From Maritimibacter sp. (GTDB lineage: Bacteria > Pseudomonadota > Alphaproteobacteria > Rhodobacterales > Rhodobacteraceae): a stretch of 64,000 nt of DNA. Positions 25,177 through 34,410 of this stretch are shown piece after piece. The stretch lies in contig NZNT01000030.1 in assembly GCA_002695005.1 (NCBI GenBank), positions 124,001-188,000 on the forward strand. Direction: 5' to 3'. The position numbers and the translations under genes are program-made. The stretch's first letter is position 1. Every line of letters starts with the position of its first letter. The notes beneath the pieces are model-generated. The model was not told the origin of the DNA. It did not search any database and saw only the letters and a program-made list of their open reading frames with translations.

Positions 25177-27980
25177 TGTCCGAGCCTTTCGAGGAGCGCG
25201 GGCACATGGACCTGATCCGATTTGTAGTTGCCCGTGAGTACATGCATCACGAGGTTCACGCCGAAGCGATAGGCGATCTCGCGCTGCCGTTCGCCTGCAA
25301 AGCCGCGCCCGACCGGAAACATCGGCGAGCCATTCTCGTTCACCGCCCAAGCCGAGGCCCAGTCGTTGCCGCCGATCAGGATTGGCGTCACTCCGTCATT
25401 GAGGTTACGGAACGGCATGCCTTCGGCGCGCTCCGCATCCGGCGGGCTGGCTTCAACCCAGACCGACTGGCCGAAGTAACGGCCCGGGAAGTCGGAGAGG
25501 AGGTAGAAGGCACGGGTCAGAACGTGGTCGTTCGGGATCGGTTCCAGCGGCGGGATGTCGAGCGGGCGGGCGAGGCTGCGCAGGCGTGACCCCTCCGGCG
25601 TGGCCCCCGAACCAAAGCCAGCTACATCGCCGTCGCGCGTGTCGAAGACGATCATGCCGCCACCGCGCAGGTAGGCGTTGAGCTTGGCATAGGCCTCGGA
25701 CGAGGGGGCGGGCTGATCCTCGGTCACGGGCCAGTAGAGCAGTGGATAAACGGCAAGCTCGTCGGTCTCCAGATCGACGCCCACCGGCACTTCCGGCTCG
25801 ACGGAGGTTCTGGAAAAGAGCTGCTGGCCGAGGCCCAGAAGGCCCGCAGCGGAAACGTCGTCAAGCGCGGGATCGCCGGTGCGCACATAGGCCAGCGTGA
25901 CCTCGGCGGTGGCGGCGAGCAGTGCGGCATCGCTCTTGCCGCCGTCCTGCGTCGTCGTCTCCGGGGTCGCGTCCTGTGCCTGCGCCGGCTGCGGCGCGAT
26001 CAGGAGCGCGACGCCGATCAGGGCGGCCGAGGCCGCGGCCTTGCCCCGCGCACCCGTCAGTCGCCCCGACAGGAAAAGCGACGCGATCACATCAATCGCA
26101 AGCGCCGCGAGCGCGAGCATCAGAAGCCAACCGGACAGGTCCGTTTCCTCCCGCGCGCCTTGCCATTCCGGCACGACGCTCGCCGGCCATTGTGCCGGGC
26201 GCAAGACGGTATCCTCGCCGATTACGTTGACAGCCACGCGGCGGTCCTCGTCGGCATAGAGACCGGGGGGCAGGTCCGGGCCCAGAGTGCCGGTCAGGCG
26301 TTCGCCGGCCACACCGGGCCGCTCGCCTGCATCGTCCAGTGCGCCGAAGCCGTCGAGCAGCGTTTCGGGCACCCATGTCGTGCCCTCCAACTCGCCCGCC
26401 TCAGGCGCGCCGGTGCGGGTGGAGACGGCCAGCCGTTCGAGCATCTGCACGAACAAGCCGGACAGGGGCAGGGTCGACCATTCGGCGTTGGCAGAGACAT
26501 GGATCAACACCACCTGCCCATCCGCCAGCGTCTTGCGTGTGACGAGCGGTGTGCCGTCCACCAGCGCGGCGATGGTCCGATCCGACAACTGCGGGCCGGG
26601 CTCAGCGAGGACCTGGCTCGTCACCTCGACATCCTCGGGCACTGCGAGGCCATAAAACGGGCTGTCCTCGGGGAAGGGTGCCAACGCACGCGCCTCGCCC
26701 CAACTCATTGCGCCACCTACGTCCCGACCGCCAACGCGCAGCCGCACGGGTAGGAGCGGGTCTTCCTCGGTGCGTCCTGTATCGGCGGCGGCCAGACGCG
26801 GCCCCGCAAAGCGCAGGAGCAAGCCGCCCTCGGCGACCCATTCTTCGAGCATTTCCTTGTCGGTCGGCGCAAGGGCCGCAACATCGGCAAGGATCACCAC
26901 ATCCGGGCTCGCCGCGATCATGTCGGACAGCGTGCCCTCCATAACATCCGCCGTGGGCACCAGAGCCTCGCGCAGGTAGTGGAGCGGGGAAAGCAGTTCG
27001 AGGCCCTCTTCGCTGTCGCCGCCCAGCAGCGCGACCTTGCGGCGGCGCAGGGTGTCATCTGCAAGGCTCACGGTTCCCGCGCTGCGCATGCCCTCGACCT
27101 CGAAGCGGGCGATCCGGTTGCGAAGTTCGGGCGGCAGGGAAACCTCCGCCACCGCCTCGGTCGCGCCCTGTTCGAAGGTCAGCGTGGCGCGGGCCAGTTC
27201 GCGTTCGACGCCCGCAGGGTCAGGGCCTTGGCCCGTCACCTCGATGTCTTGCGGCGCTTCGCCGCTCGACCGGGTGGCCGAGATGCGCACCATCCCGTCC
27301 GCGATCCGCGCGGGTTGCAGTCCGATCCGCGGGGCAGGGGGCTCCATCACGGTCAGCCCGCCGCGCGATTGCAGCGCGCGGGCCAAGGCCGCGCGGCTGT
27401 CCCCGGACAGCCCGTCCGACAGCCAAAGCGTGTCGAACCCGCCCTCGACCGTGTCGAGCCAGTCGAGCGCGGGGGCGTGATTCACCGGCCAGGCCTTGGG
27501 CAGCAGCCCGTCGAGCCGCGCCTGCGCATCCGCCGCCGAGCGCAACGGCAGGCCACCGTCCGCGGGCAGATCGTTGAGCGCCACGACCGCCACGCGCCGC
27601 CCTGTCGAGGCTGCCGCCTCAAGCCGCCGGTCCGCCGCATCCAGCCGCGCGCGCCAGTCGGGGGCGGCTGCAAAACTGTCGTCGACCATAACCACGAGCG
27701 GTCCCGACCCGGTCTCCACCGGCTCGGGATTCAGGATCGGTCCGGCAAAGCCAAGGATCATCGCGGCCACGGCCAGCATCCTCAGAAGCAGGAGCCACCA
27801 GGGCGTTCGGTCGGCCTCACTGTCTTCGTCCTCGAGACCCAGAAGCAGCGCGACCCCCGGAAATGCGCGACGGATCGGCGCAGGCGGTATCGCGCGCAGG
27901 ATCAACCAGAGCACAGGGAGCGTAATAAGCGCCGCGAGCAGCCAGGGCGTGACGAAACCGATGGGACCGAGCGTGAACAT
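25173..27980 (-). CDS. BatA-like N-terminal / DUF4159 C-terminal membrane protein
   Basis: A 935-aa protein. It begins MFTLGPIGFVTPWLLAALIT, an N-terminal BatA (aerotolerance regulator) signature with two TM segments. A VWA-like region (LVVMVDDSFAAAPDW), a long soluble part and another TM segment around residues 640-660 follow. The C-terminal DUF4159 region contains EVTLAYVRTGDPALDD, AYLRGGGMIVFDTRDGD and LTRAFYLLSDFPGRYFG. The start at 27980 overlaps the DUF58 stop by one base; an in-frame ATG 11 codons upstream would overlap more. Such MoxR-associated proteins are thought to act in envelope protein maturation; the exact activity is unknown. Confidence 0.87.
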   Translation of the reverse strand: MFTLGPIGFVTPWLLAALITLPVLWLILRAIPPAPIRRAFPGVALLLGLEDEDSEADRTPWWLLLLRMLAVAAMILGFAGPILNPEPVETGSGPLVVMVDDSFAAAPDWRARLDAADRRLEAAASTGRRVAVVALNDLPADGGLPLRSAADAQARLDGLLPKAWPVNHAPALDWLDTVEGGFDTLWLSDGLSGDSRAALARALQSRGGLTVMEPPAPRIGLQPARIADGMVRISATRSSGEAPQDIEVTGQGPDPAGVERELARATLTFEQGATEAVAEVSLPPELRNRIARFEVEGMRSAGTVSLADDTLRRRKVALLGGDSEEGLELLSPLHYLREALVPTADVMEGTLSDMIAASPDVVILADVAALAPTDKEMLEEWVAEGGLLLRFAGPRLAAADTGRTEEDPLLPVRLRVGGRDVGGAMSWGEARALAPFPEDSPFYGLAVPEDVEVTSQVLAEPGPQLSDRTIAALVDGTPLVTRKTLADGQVVLIHVSANAEWSTLPLSGLFVQMLERLAVSTRTGAPEAGELEGTTWVPETLLDGFGALDDAGERPGVAGERLTGTLGPDLPPGLYADEDRRVAVNVIGEDTVLRPAQWPASVVPEWQGAREETDLSGWLLMLALAALAIDVIASLFLSGRLTGARGKAAASAALIGVALLIAPQPAQAQDATPETTTQDGGKSDAALLAATAEVTLAYVRTGDPALDDVSAAGLLGLGQQLFSRTSVEPEVPVGVDLETDELAVYPLLYWPVTEDQPAPSSEAYAKLNAYLRGGGMIVFDTRDGDVAGFGSGATPEGSRLRSLARPLDIPPLEPIPNDHVLTRAFYLLSDFPGRYFGQSVWVEASPPDAERAEGMPFRNLNDGVTPILIGGNDWASAWAVNENGSPMFPVGRGFAGERQREIAYRFGVNLVMHVLTGNYKSDQVHVPALLERLGQ

Positions 27981-28846
27981 CAGGCACGGCCCTCCAGCGC
28001 GGCATAGATCCACAGGAGCGCGGATGAGGGGCTGTCATTGGTGTGATGGGTGTGAAAGCGCCAGCCGGTCAGGTCGGCCATAGCACCGAGCCGTTCCTTG
28101 CGGCGGGCGAGGCGGTCGAGGTAGCGGTCGCGCAGCTCACCGGCCTTACGCGTCTCGAACTCGAGCGAATTGCCCACCGAATGAAACACCGTCCGCCCGT
28201 CGAAGGGAAACGCCTCTTCCGACGGGTCGAGAATTTGGAGCAGCACCCCGGTCACGCCCCGGTCGGCGGCGGTGGCGAGCGCGGCTTCGATCGGCGCGGG
28301 ATCGGCCATGAAGTCAGATACAAACACGGCGCGGGAATGGCGCGGCAGGATCGACAGGTCCGGCACGGCGTAATCTGCCTCGGCCCGGTCCATCAACCGC
28401 TCTGCCACCCGGCCAAGCTGCACCTCGCCCCGCATCGGGCGCATCCCCATGTCGGTGAGCCCCACGCGTTCGCCCGCCTGGACGAGCAGCACGGCGGTCG
28501 CGAGCGACAGGAGCGCGGCACGGTCGGACTTTGTCGGCGTGTTCTTGTCCGAGGTGAACTGCATCGACTGCCCCCGGTCGACCCAGAAGACGACCGATTG
28601 CGCCGCCTGCCATTCCTTCTCGGCCACGAAATGCACGTCCGATCGGGCCGACCGGCGCCAGTCGATCGAGCGCGCCGGATCGCCGGGCTGCGCGGTACGA
28701 TATTGCCAGAAGGCGTCGCCCATGCCGGGCCGCTTGCGCCCGTGCTCGCCCAGCATCACGCCGCGCGCCAGCTTGCTGGCATCGGCGAGGAGGGGTGGGA
28801 GCGGCGCGGCAAGCGCCTCGGCCCTTGGGCGCAGGGGCAAGGTCAA
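27980..28846 (-). CDS. DUF58 domain protein (MoxR-associated)
   Basis: A 288-aa protein with the DUF58 core block GDAFWQYRTAQPGDPARSID followed by WRRSARSDVHFVAEKEW, then a VWA-like region (SVVFWVDRGQSM, AVFVSDFMADPAP). The R-x-Y-x-x-G-D-x-x-R-x-I-D-W-x-x-S pattern is diagnostic. DUF58 proteins are regularly encoded next to MoxR ATPases and are presumed clients or partners. It overlaps moxR by four bases (28843-28846) and the BatA-like gene by one base, so the operon is translationally coupled. Confidence 0.92.
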   Translation of the reverse strand: MTLPLRPRAEALAAPLPPLLADASKLARGVMLGEHGRKRPGMGDAFWQYRTAQPGDPARSIDWRRSARSDVHFVAEKEWQAAQSVVFWVDRGQSMQFTSDKNTPTKSDRAALLSLATAVLLVQAGERVGLTDMGMRPMRGEVQLGRVAERLMDRAEADYAVPDLSILPRHSRAVFVSDFMADPAPIEAALATAADRGVTGVLLQILDPSEEAFPFDGRTVFHSVGNSLEFETRKAGELRDRYLDRLARRKERLGAMADLTGWRFHTHHTNDSPSSALLWIYAALEGRA

Positions 28847-29850
28847 GCGGCAGCCTCACTGAGGGACAACCCTTCGACCACCCCGTCGATGATCCCGCCA
28901 AGCTGATCGCCCCGCGCCCGCGCCGCATAGGTAAGCGCCATGCGGTGAATGAGTACCGGCTTGGCCAGCGCCCGGACGTCATCGGCACCGGGGGCGAGCC
29001 GCCCGTCCATGAGCGCGCGCGCCCGGGTCAGCAGCATGAGCGCCTGCGCCGCCCGCGGGCCGGGCCCCCAGGCGACCGCGTCGCGCACCGTGTCCGGGGC
29101 GCTTTCGTCATCCGGCCGACAGGCCCGCACGAGGTCGAGGATCATCTCGACGATCCCTTCGCCCACCGGCATCCGGCGCAGCAGCGCCTGCGCGGCGATC
29201 AGGTCATCGGTGTTGAAGATGGCCGAGGCCTCGGCTTCGTCCGCGCCGGTGGTGGCGAGGATGATGTCACGCTCGGCGTCGCGGTCGGGGTATTCCACGT
29301 CGACCTGCAACAGGAAGCGGTCGAGCTGCGCCTCGGGCAGCGGATAGGTGCCCTCCTGTTCCAGCGGGTTCTGCGTGGCGAGGACGTGGAACGGGCGGTC
29401 GAGCTTGTGCTCATGCCCCGCGACCGTCACGGCCCGTTCCTGCATCGCCTGAAGCAGGGCGGACTGCGTGCGCGGAGAAGCACGGTTGATTTCGTCAGCG
29501 AGAAGAAGCTGGCAGAAGACAGGGCCGGGGATGAACCGGAAACTGCGCGCCCCGTCGGCGGCCTCCTCCAGCACTTCGGAGCCCAGAATGTCCGCGGGCA
29601 TCAGGTCCGGCGTGAACTGGATGCGTCCACCACTGATTCCCATAACTGTCGAAAGCGTCTCGACAAGCCGGGTCTTGCCCAGCCCCGGAAGCCCGATCAG
29701 GAGCGCGTGGCCACCGGCCAGCATCGCCGCCATCACCTGTTCCACAACGGTTTCCTGCCCGATGATGCGCCGCGCGACCATCTCCCGCGCCTCGGTCAGC
29801 TTGCCACCGAGCGCTTCGATCTCCGCCACCAGGTTTTCCGTGTCTTCCAT
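28843..29850 (-). CDS. MoxR-family AAA+ ATPase
   Basis: A 335-aa AAA+ ATPase with Walker A GLPGLGKT at 53-60, Walker [22 protein letters not shown] and the MoxR-typical segment [21 protein letters not shown]. MoxR ATPases act as chaperone-like factors for maturation of protein complexes, usually with VWA-domain partners. It is the first gene of a four-gene operon (MoxR, DUF58, BatA/DUF4159, GATase-like) and is divergent from a DUF1285 gene, with 284 bases between them that must hold both promoters. Confidence 0.95.
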   Translation of the reverse strand: MEDTENLVAEIEALGGKLTEAREMVARRIIGQETVVEQVMAAMLAGGHALLIGLPGLGKTRLVETLSTVMGISGGRIQFTPDLMPADILGSEVLEEAADGARSFRFIPGPVFCQLLLADEINRASPRTQSALLQAMQERAVTVAGHEHKLDRPFHVLATQNPLEQEGTYPLPEAQLDRFLLQVDVEYPDRDAERDIILATTGADEAEASAIFNTDDLIAAQALLRRMPVGEGIVEMILDLVRACRPDDESAPDTVRDAVAWGPGPRAAQALMLLTRARALMDGRLAPGADDVRALAKPVLIHRMALTYAARARGDQLGGIIDGVVEGLSLSEAAA

Positions 29851-30134
29851 GAGACGTCTCCGATCTGTTCTTCACGATCAGTAAAGGACATGGGGTCCGG
29901 GGAAGCAAATGACAGATACGACAAAACCTGATCACAGCCGCGTGTCGCCGCACTGAGAGGCGCGGCGCGCGCGATGGCGAGGCGGGTTTTCGCCTGTCCA
30001 CCCCTCCGGTCGGCGTCACGGCGAGCGAACCGGCAGAGTGCCCCGAACGTAGTTTTCCAACCCTCCACAGCCAACGGTTCACGGAACGCGGGCGCGGTGG
30101 TAGGGGTTGGGACGGCGAAACGGGAGGCCCGGGA

Positions 30135-30722
30135 ATGACGAAAACCACCGAGACCGGACAGGTCGGGATCAGTGCCGAAAGCATCGCATCGTCTGCCAAG
30201 AAGGCGGCGAAAGGCGGGATGCCCCCGGTGGACAAATGGAATCCGGAGTTCTGCGGCGACCTCGACATGCGGATCGCGCGGGACGGGACGTGGTTCTACC
30301 TCGGCACCCCCATCGGTCGGCACGAGCTGGTCAAGCTCTTCTCCTCGATCATCCGCAAGGACGGCGACGACTATTTCCTCGTCACGCCCGTCGAGAAAGT
30401 CGGCATCACCGTGGATGACGCCCCCTTCGTGGCCGTCGACTTCACGCGCGAAGGCGACGGCCTCCGGTTCGTGACGAACGTGGAGGACGAGGTGGTGGCC
30501 GGTCCCGACCACCCCATCCGAGTGGTGCGCGATCCCGAGACGGGCGAACCGTCGCCCTACATCAACATCCGCCGCAACCTCGAGGCGCTGATCGACCGCA
30601 AGAGCTTCTACCGGCTCGTGGACATCGGCGAACATGCCGAGCATGAGGGCGAGCGCTGGTTCGGCTTGCGCTCACAGGGTGCCTTTTTCCCGATCATCCC
30701 AAGCGCGGAGTTGCCGGCCTGA
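30135..30722 (+). CDS. DUF1285 domain protein
   Basis: A 195-aa protein with the DUF1285 core: PPVDKWNPEFCGDLDMRI, the segment DGTWFYLGTPIGRHELVKLF, and YFLVTPVEKVGITVDDAPF. The family has a known fold in structural-genomics targets but no assigned activity. It is probably soluble and cytoplasmic. In alphaproteobacteria it is often near the MoxR/DUF58 genes, as here (divergent), suggesting a role linked to that operon, but this is inference from neighbourhood only. Confidence 0.88.
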   Translation: MTKTTETGQVGISAESIASSAKKAAKGGMPPVDKWNPEFCGDLDMRIARDGTWFYLGTPIGRHELVKLFSSIIRKDGDDYFLVTPVEKVGITVDDAPFVAVDFTREGDGLRFVTNVEDEVVAGPDHPIRVVRDPETGEPSPYINIRRNLEALIDRKSFYRLVDIGEHAEHEGERWFGLRSQGAFFPIIPSAELPA

Positions 30723-30765
30723 ACGCCGCAAGGGGCGCGGATACCTATCCACGCCCGTCCCGTTG

Positions 30766-31458
30766 TCAGTCTTTTGTGGCGATGGCGGCGGCAAGTCCCA
30801 GAGCGTTGACGCCATTTCGTGTCATCGCAAACCCGTTCTGAAGAGCCGTTCCTCCGACGACCGCGACCACGTTGGCCTGATTGCCGCCCAATATGCCGTT
30901 CCCGTTGCCCGAAACGACGAGCGTCGTCGTGCCGTGCTGCAACTCCCCTTGCAACTTCGGTGTGAAAGCTCCGTTGTTGCCGAACGCCGTCTCTTCGACC
31001 GTGATCTCGCCATTCGCCAGTTCGCCTTCGGAAAAGAAGGCCGCAATGCTTGCCGCGGTCTGCGTCGTCGTGGTCGAATCGAGTTGGGACAGGCTGTCGA
31101 AAAAGGGCTTTGCGTCGGGGTCGTTGTTGGCGACCATTTCGCGCACCGCGAAATCCGACATCTTCCCCGAGATGTTTCCTCCGGCATTGTTGAAGGACGC
31201 GGTGAATTCAGACGTCCCGACGTAGCTGTCGAAGACATCGTTGTTCATGTTCGCAGACGCGGCAACCATGGCGAGCCCCGAGTAACTGGCTTGGCCAGAG
31301 GTGGGCAACGTGCTGTTGACATTCGCAAGCGCGAAGTCGGCTGCGACCTTGTTGTATGCGTCGGCGAACGCGTCAGCGCGGCCGCCCACGGTGTCGCACC
31401 CACTTATGGCTACCAGCGCAGCGCCGATGGCGATCAAAGATATTGGTGTGGAAGTCAT
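30766..31458 (-). CDS. Putative lipoprotein with transferrin-binding-protein-like beta-barrel features
   Basis: A 230-aa protein with lipoprotein signal MTSTPISLIAIGAALVAISGCD (lipobox ISGC). The mature part has the repeated pattern PTSGQASYSGLA, SYVGTSEFTASF, GGNISGKMSDF and NGAFTPKLQGEL, which resembles the C-terminal small beta-barrels of TbpB/Slam-dependent lipoproteins and related solute-binding lipoproteins. The start at 31458 follows AAGGGG. It is a clear paralogue of the lipoprotein at 32665-33366, with the TSUP transporter gene between them. The ligand, if any, is unknown. Confidence 0.68.
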   Translation of the reverse strand: MTSTPISLIAIGAALVAISGCDTVGGRADAFADAYNKVAADFALANVNSTLPTSGQASYSGLAMVAASANMNNDVFDSYVGTSEFTASFNNAGGNISGKMSDFAVREMVANNDPDAKPFFDSLSQLDSTTTTQTAASIAAFFSEGELANGEITVEETAFGNNGAFTPKLQGELQHGTTTLVVSGNGNGILGGNQANVVAVVGGTALQNGFAMTRNGVNALGLAAAIATKD

Positions 31459-31797
31459 TCGTACCCCTTTCGGGCAAACCGCGGAATTACGGCAAATGTC
31501 ATCTGGACCATGCGTGGGAGAATGCCGCTGCACGGATTGAATGGTTCTCGACCGGGTCGGGCGCAAAAAGGTTCGCACCATGATCGGAATAGCTAACAAT
31601 TCCTCCGACCGTTGATCCCGTTCCCCCAATGGCAGCCTAACCACCAACTGTGAAATAGCGACCACGAATGAAGGAAACCGCCCAAAAAGAGGTGCAATCG
31701 GTGGCGAACGCTCGAAACTGCGAGGCGCGCCGTCTCGAACGATGAGTTTTCGTGCAGGCCCCAGACGATGTTCCGGGGTTTGCACAGGAATCGAGCA
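31459..31797. other. 339-bp intergenic region
   Basis: The gap lies upstream of the lipoprotein gene and downstream of the TSUP transporter gene, both on the minus strand. Apart from the ribosome site at the lipoprotein start I see no credible gene, RNA or repeat. The part around 31600-31680 is noticeably less GC-rich and is the likely place for a promoter. Confidence 0.5.
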
Positions 31798-32553
31798 TTA
31801 CCCGTAGGCGCGCGCGAAGAAGATCACTGTCATCACGACGCCCACAGCGATCACGAAATACCTCAGGTAATCGGTGCGCACGACCCGGCTCACGCGCGCT
31901 CCGACGAAGCCGCCGGCTGCGGTGGCGACCATCATGATGAGCGCAGGCTTCCAAGCGATCAGCCCCGCGATGACGAACGTCACCGCCGAGATCACCGACA
32001 AAATCGCCGAAAGCAGGACCTTCAGGCCATTCATCCCGTGCAGGTTCACGAAACCGATCAGGCCAAAGGCGGCCAGCAGCATGATCCCAAGGCCACCGTT
32101 GAAATAGCCGCCATAGATCGACACGGCCAGTATCGCGGCCCCCGATACGGCAGGCCCGGCGTCTCGACCGCCCCGCGCACGCAGGGTGGCGAGCAGCCAT
32201 GGTCCAGCCGCGAACAGGACCGTCGCAATCAGCAGGAGCCACGGAACCAGACCCAGAAAAGTCTCGCCCGGCGTCACGATAAGCAAAAGCGCCCCGAGCA
32301 CGCTGCCGAGCGCGGACACCCCGAGGATGGCGCGCAACGACAGGGCACCTTCGGCTGCGATATCCTCGCGAAAGGCATAGGCGCTGCTCAGGTATCCCGG
32401 CATGGCCGCAAGCGTTGCCGTGGCGTTCGCCATGACCGGCGGGATACCGATGTAGATGAGCGCCGGAAAGCTCAGGAAGGTGCCACCGCCCGCCACCGCG
32501 TTCAGCATCCCCGCCGCCATCCCCGCGACCACCAGCAACAGAATTTCGGCCAT
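31798..32553 (-). CDS. TSUP family (TauE/SafE) anion permease
   Basis: A 251-aa polytopic membrane protein with about eight TM segments. N-terminal LLLVVAGMAAGMLNAVAGGGTFLSFPALI carries the glycine-rich N-A-V-A-G-G-G motif of the TauE/SafE family, and a second half repeats the layout (SIYGGYFNGGLGIMLLAAFGL). Members export or import sulfite, sulfoacetate, sulfonates or other organosulfur anions. It is flanked by two paralogous lipoproteins, but no sulfonate degradation genes are in the window, so the substrate is open. Confidence 0.9.
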   Translation of the reverse strand: MAEILLLVVAGMAAGMLNAVAGGGTFLSFPALIYIGIPPVMANATATLAAMPGYLSSAYAFREDIAAEGALSLRAILGVSALGSVLGALLLIVTPGETFLGLVPWLLLIATVLFAAGPWLLATLRARGGRDAGPAVSGAAILAVSIYGGYFNGGLGIMLLAAFGLIGFVNLHGMNGLKVLLSAILSVISAVTFVIAGLIAWKPALIMMVATAAGGFVGARVSRVVRTDYLRYFVIAVGVVMTVIFFARAYG

Positions 32554-32664
32554 GTCTCTGCCCCCATCTCACGGGTGCTCTGTGCCGCTTTTTGCGAGAG
32601 GGTGCAACGGATCGTCCGGCTGATTGCGAGCGTCAGGCTTCGATGAGGTGCCGCCCTGTTCGGG

Positions 32665-33366
32665 TCAGCGGTCGACTGCAATACTCCTGAACCGTCCGGT
32701 CAGGGTTTCGCCGTTCCGCGCCGCGGCGAACTGGGTCCCTACGTTCGGATCGAGGTCGTGGCCGTAGACGTCGTTCACCGAGACCACCTGGCCGGAAGAG
32801 CCAAGGATGCTGCCCCGGACGATCCCGTCAAAGGTTGTTTCGCCGCCCTGGCCATGGTCGACCGATCCCGAGGCCATCGCGTAGAAGACCCCGTTCTCCA
32901 TAGGCGCCTCGTCCAAGGTGATCTGGCCGGAGACCGATTTCGCCGGCCGCAGGTCAGCGGTGATCCTCACGCGTGCGGCGTCCGCATCGATGCAATACCC
33001 ACCACATGAAACGCTGCTGTTGACCGGATCTTCGTTCACGCCAAGGTTCTCCAGCACGACGAAATCGGACACGTCCACGGAAATGCGTCCTCCTGTAGAC
33101 GTGAACGCTGCGCCGTATGTCGCAAGTCCGATATAGATGTCTTTCGTGTTTCGGTTCTCGTCGGCCGCACTGACTTCGGCGATCCCCTCATACCGGGCTG
33201 TCCCGGAGCTGGGCACGTTCGGCGTCTGGAAATCGCCGGTTGCGTAGAGATAAGCGCGTTCGGCATCGACGTATGCATCGACATAGGCACCCGCGTGTCC
33301 GGACCCCATGCATCCAGCCAAAGTGGCCAGGACCCCCATCGACAAAAGCATTCGAACAGAAATCAT
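32665..33366 (-). CDS. Putative lipoprotein, paralogue of the 30766-31458 lipoprotein
   Basis: A 233-aa protein with signal MISVRMLLSMGVLATLAGCMG (lipobox LAGC). The body aligns with the lipoprotein at 30766-31458: PSSGTARYEGIAEVSA against PTSGQASYSGLAMVAA, GGRISVDVSDF against GGNISGKMSDF, and GQITLDEAPMENGVF against GEITVEETAFGNNGAF. The repeated G-x-A-x-Y-x-G start of a beta sheet fits small beta-barrel surface lipoproteins. An extra disulfide-like pair (VSCGGYC) is present only here. The start at 33366 follows AGGGGATTGTCTG. Confidence 0.68.
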   Translation of the reverse strand: MISVRMLLSMGVLATLAGCMGSGHAGAYVDAYVDAERAYLYATGDFQTPNVPSSGTARYEGIAEVSAADENRNTKDIYIGLATYGAAFTSTGGRISVDVSDFVVLENLGVNEDPVNSSVSCGGYCIDADAARVRITADLRPAKSVSGQITLDEAPMENGVFYAMASGSVDHGQGGETTFDGIVRGSILGSSGQVVSVNDVYGHDLDPNVGTQFAAARNGETLTGRFRSIAVDR

Positions 33367-33429
33367 CAGACAATCCCCTAAAATCAGATAATTTTGGGGT
33401 ATCAAAGCCACTCGATCAAGAGTCTGCGA

Positions 33430-33753
33430 TCAGTCCTTGAGGGTGGCTTCCAGAAACCGCTCGAAATCGTCGAGGTTCACGGGTTCGAACTGTCCGAACC
33501 CCTGCATCCAGACGCTCGCCGCCTTGAGCGCATCGGGCTCCAGCTTGCACCATGTCACCCGCCCGCGTTTTTCCTGGCTGATAAGCCCGGCGCGGGTGAG
33601 AATACGCAGGTGCTTGGAAACGGCGGCGAGTGACATCTCGAACGGATCGGCCACATCCGTCACCGCCATGTCGTCCTCGAGGAGCATGGTCAGGATCGCC
33701 CGGCGCGTCGGATCGGCCAGCGCCGAGAAGGTGAGGTCGAGAGGCGTATCCAT
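33430..33753 (-). CDS. ArsR-family winged-helix transcriptional regulator
   Basis: A 107-aa protein with the ArsR fold: DLTFSALADPTRRAILTMLL, the recognition-helix region SLAAVSKHLRILTRAGLI, and the wing KRGRVTWCKLEPDAL. It has no ELCVCD-type metal-binding motif, so it probably is not a classical metal sensor; many such proteins respond to redox signals or regulate a neighbouring SRPBCC gene, which is absent here. It stands upstream of the lipoprotein genes on the same strand and could regulate them, but no operator is recognisable. Confidence 0.88.
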   Translation of the reverse strand: MDTPLDLTFSALADPTRRAILTMLLEDDMAVTDVADPFEMSLAAVSKHLRILTRAGLISQEKRGRVTWCKLEPDALKAASVWMQGFGQFEPVNLDDFERFLEATLKD

Positions 33754-34062
33754 CCGTTTGCGTTAGGCCGCGCTGCGGGATCGGTCAAGCGCGTTGCGGG
33801 GCGCAAGTTGCCGCGCGACCGACAGCCGGTTTCTTTTCGCACGATCGCGATCTCGGCGTTTCTCAACCTTTCGGTTGAACATGGCTTGCGCGGGGAGAAG
33901 AGGGCCTCACGTCGCCGATGCCGGCATCTCGCTGACCAGCCTCCCAAAAATTAGCAAATATTATCATATACTTGCGCCACATGATGTTCGCGCTATCGCC
34001 GGTTGACTCACGCGCCCCACCACCTTAGCACTCCCTCAACTCTTCTGAGGGGCAATTCCGCC
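33754..34062 (+). promoter_or_regulatory. 309-bp intergenic region with probable atp operon promoter
   Basis: The region separates the divergent ArsR gene and atpI. An AT-rich island at about 33943-33972, containing TATACT (33967-33972), is unusual in this GC-rich sequence and is the best candidate for promoter melting. I could not pair it with a convincing -35 element. Confidence 0.4.
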
Positions 34063-34410
34063 GTGGCGAACCCGCTGGACGATCTACCGAAAGACCGCCT
34101 GAAGGCGCTTGAGGAGCGGATCGCGGCGCGCAAGCCGAAGGCCGAGGATAGCCCGCACCAGAAGAAGGACTACGCGATGGCGAACCACGCCTGGCGCATG
34201 GTCATCGAACTCGTGGCCGGTCTGGGGATCGGCTTCGGCATGGGATACGGGCTGGACTACCTTTTCGGGACCCTGCCACTGTTCCTGGTGATATTCACGC
34301 TGCTGGGGCTGGCAGCCGGCATCAAGACGATGCTGAACTCGGCCCGGGAGCTTGGGGAAAAACAGGCGGCGAAAGCCGCTGAAGACAAGGACGACGCTCG
34401 TGGCGACTGA
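34063..34410 (+). CDS. atpI: ATP synthase protein I (AtpI)
   Basis: A 115-aa small membrane protein with a charged, soluble N-terminus (about 1-45) and two TM segments ([20 protein letters not shown] and [15 protein letters not shown]). The G-x-G-x-G-M-G-Y-G pattern is typical of AtpI, an assembly factor and Mg-transport-linked protein encoded first in F0 operons. I set the start at the GTG at 34063 (reading [16 protein letters not shown]), after TGAGGGG; an ATG at 34003 would give an unlikely N-terminus. Its end overlaps atpB by 11 bases. Confidence 0.88.
   Translation: MANPLDDLPKDRLKALEERIAARKPKAEDSPHQKKDYAMANHAWRMVIELVAGLGIGFGMGYGLDYLFGTLPLFLVIFTLLGLAAGIKTMLNSARELGEKQAAKAAEDKDDARGD

Noticed and set aside
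31798-32553. TSUP permease as part of a sulfite/taurine operon
   Set aside because: No sulfite oxidase, taurine or sulfoacetate genes are nearby, so only a generic permease call is supportable.
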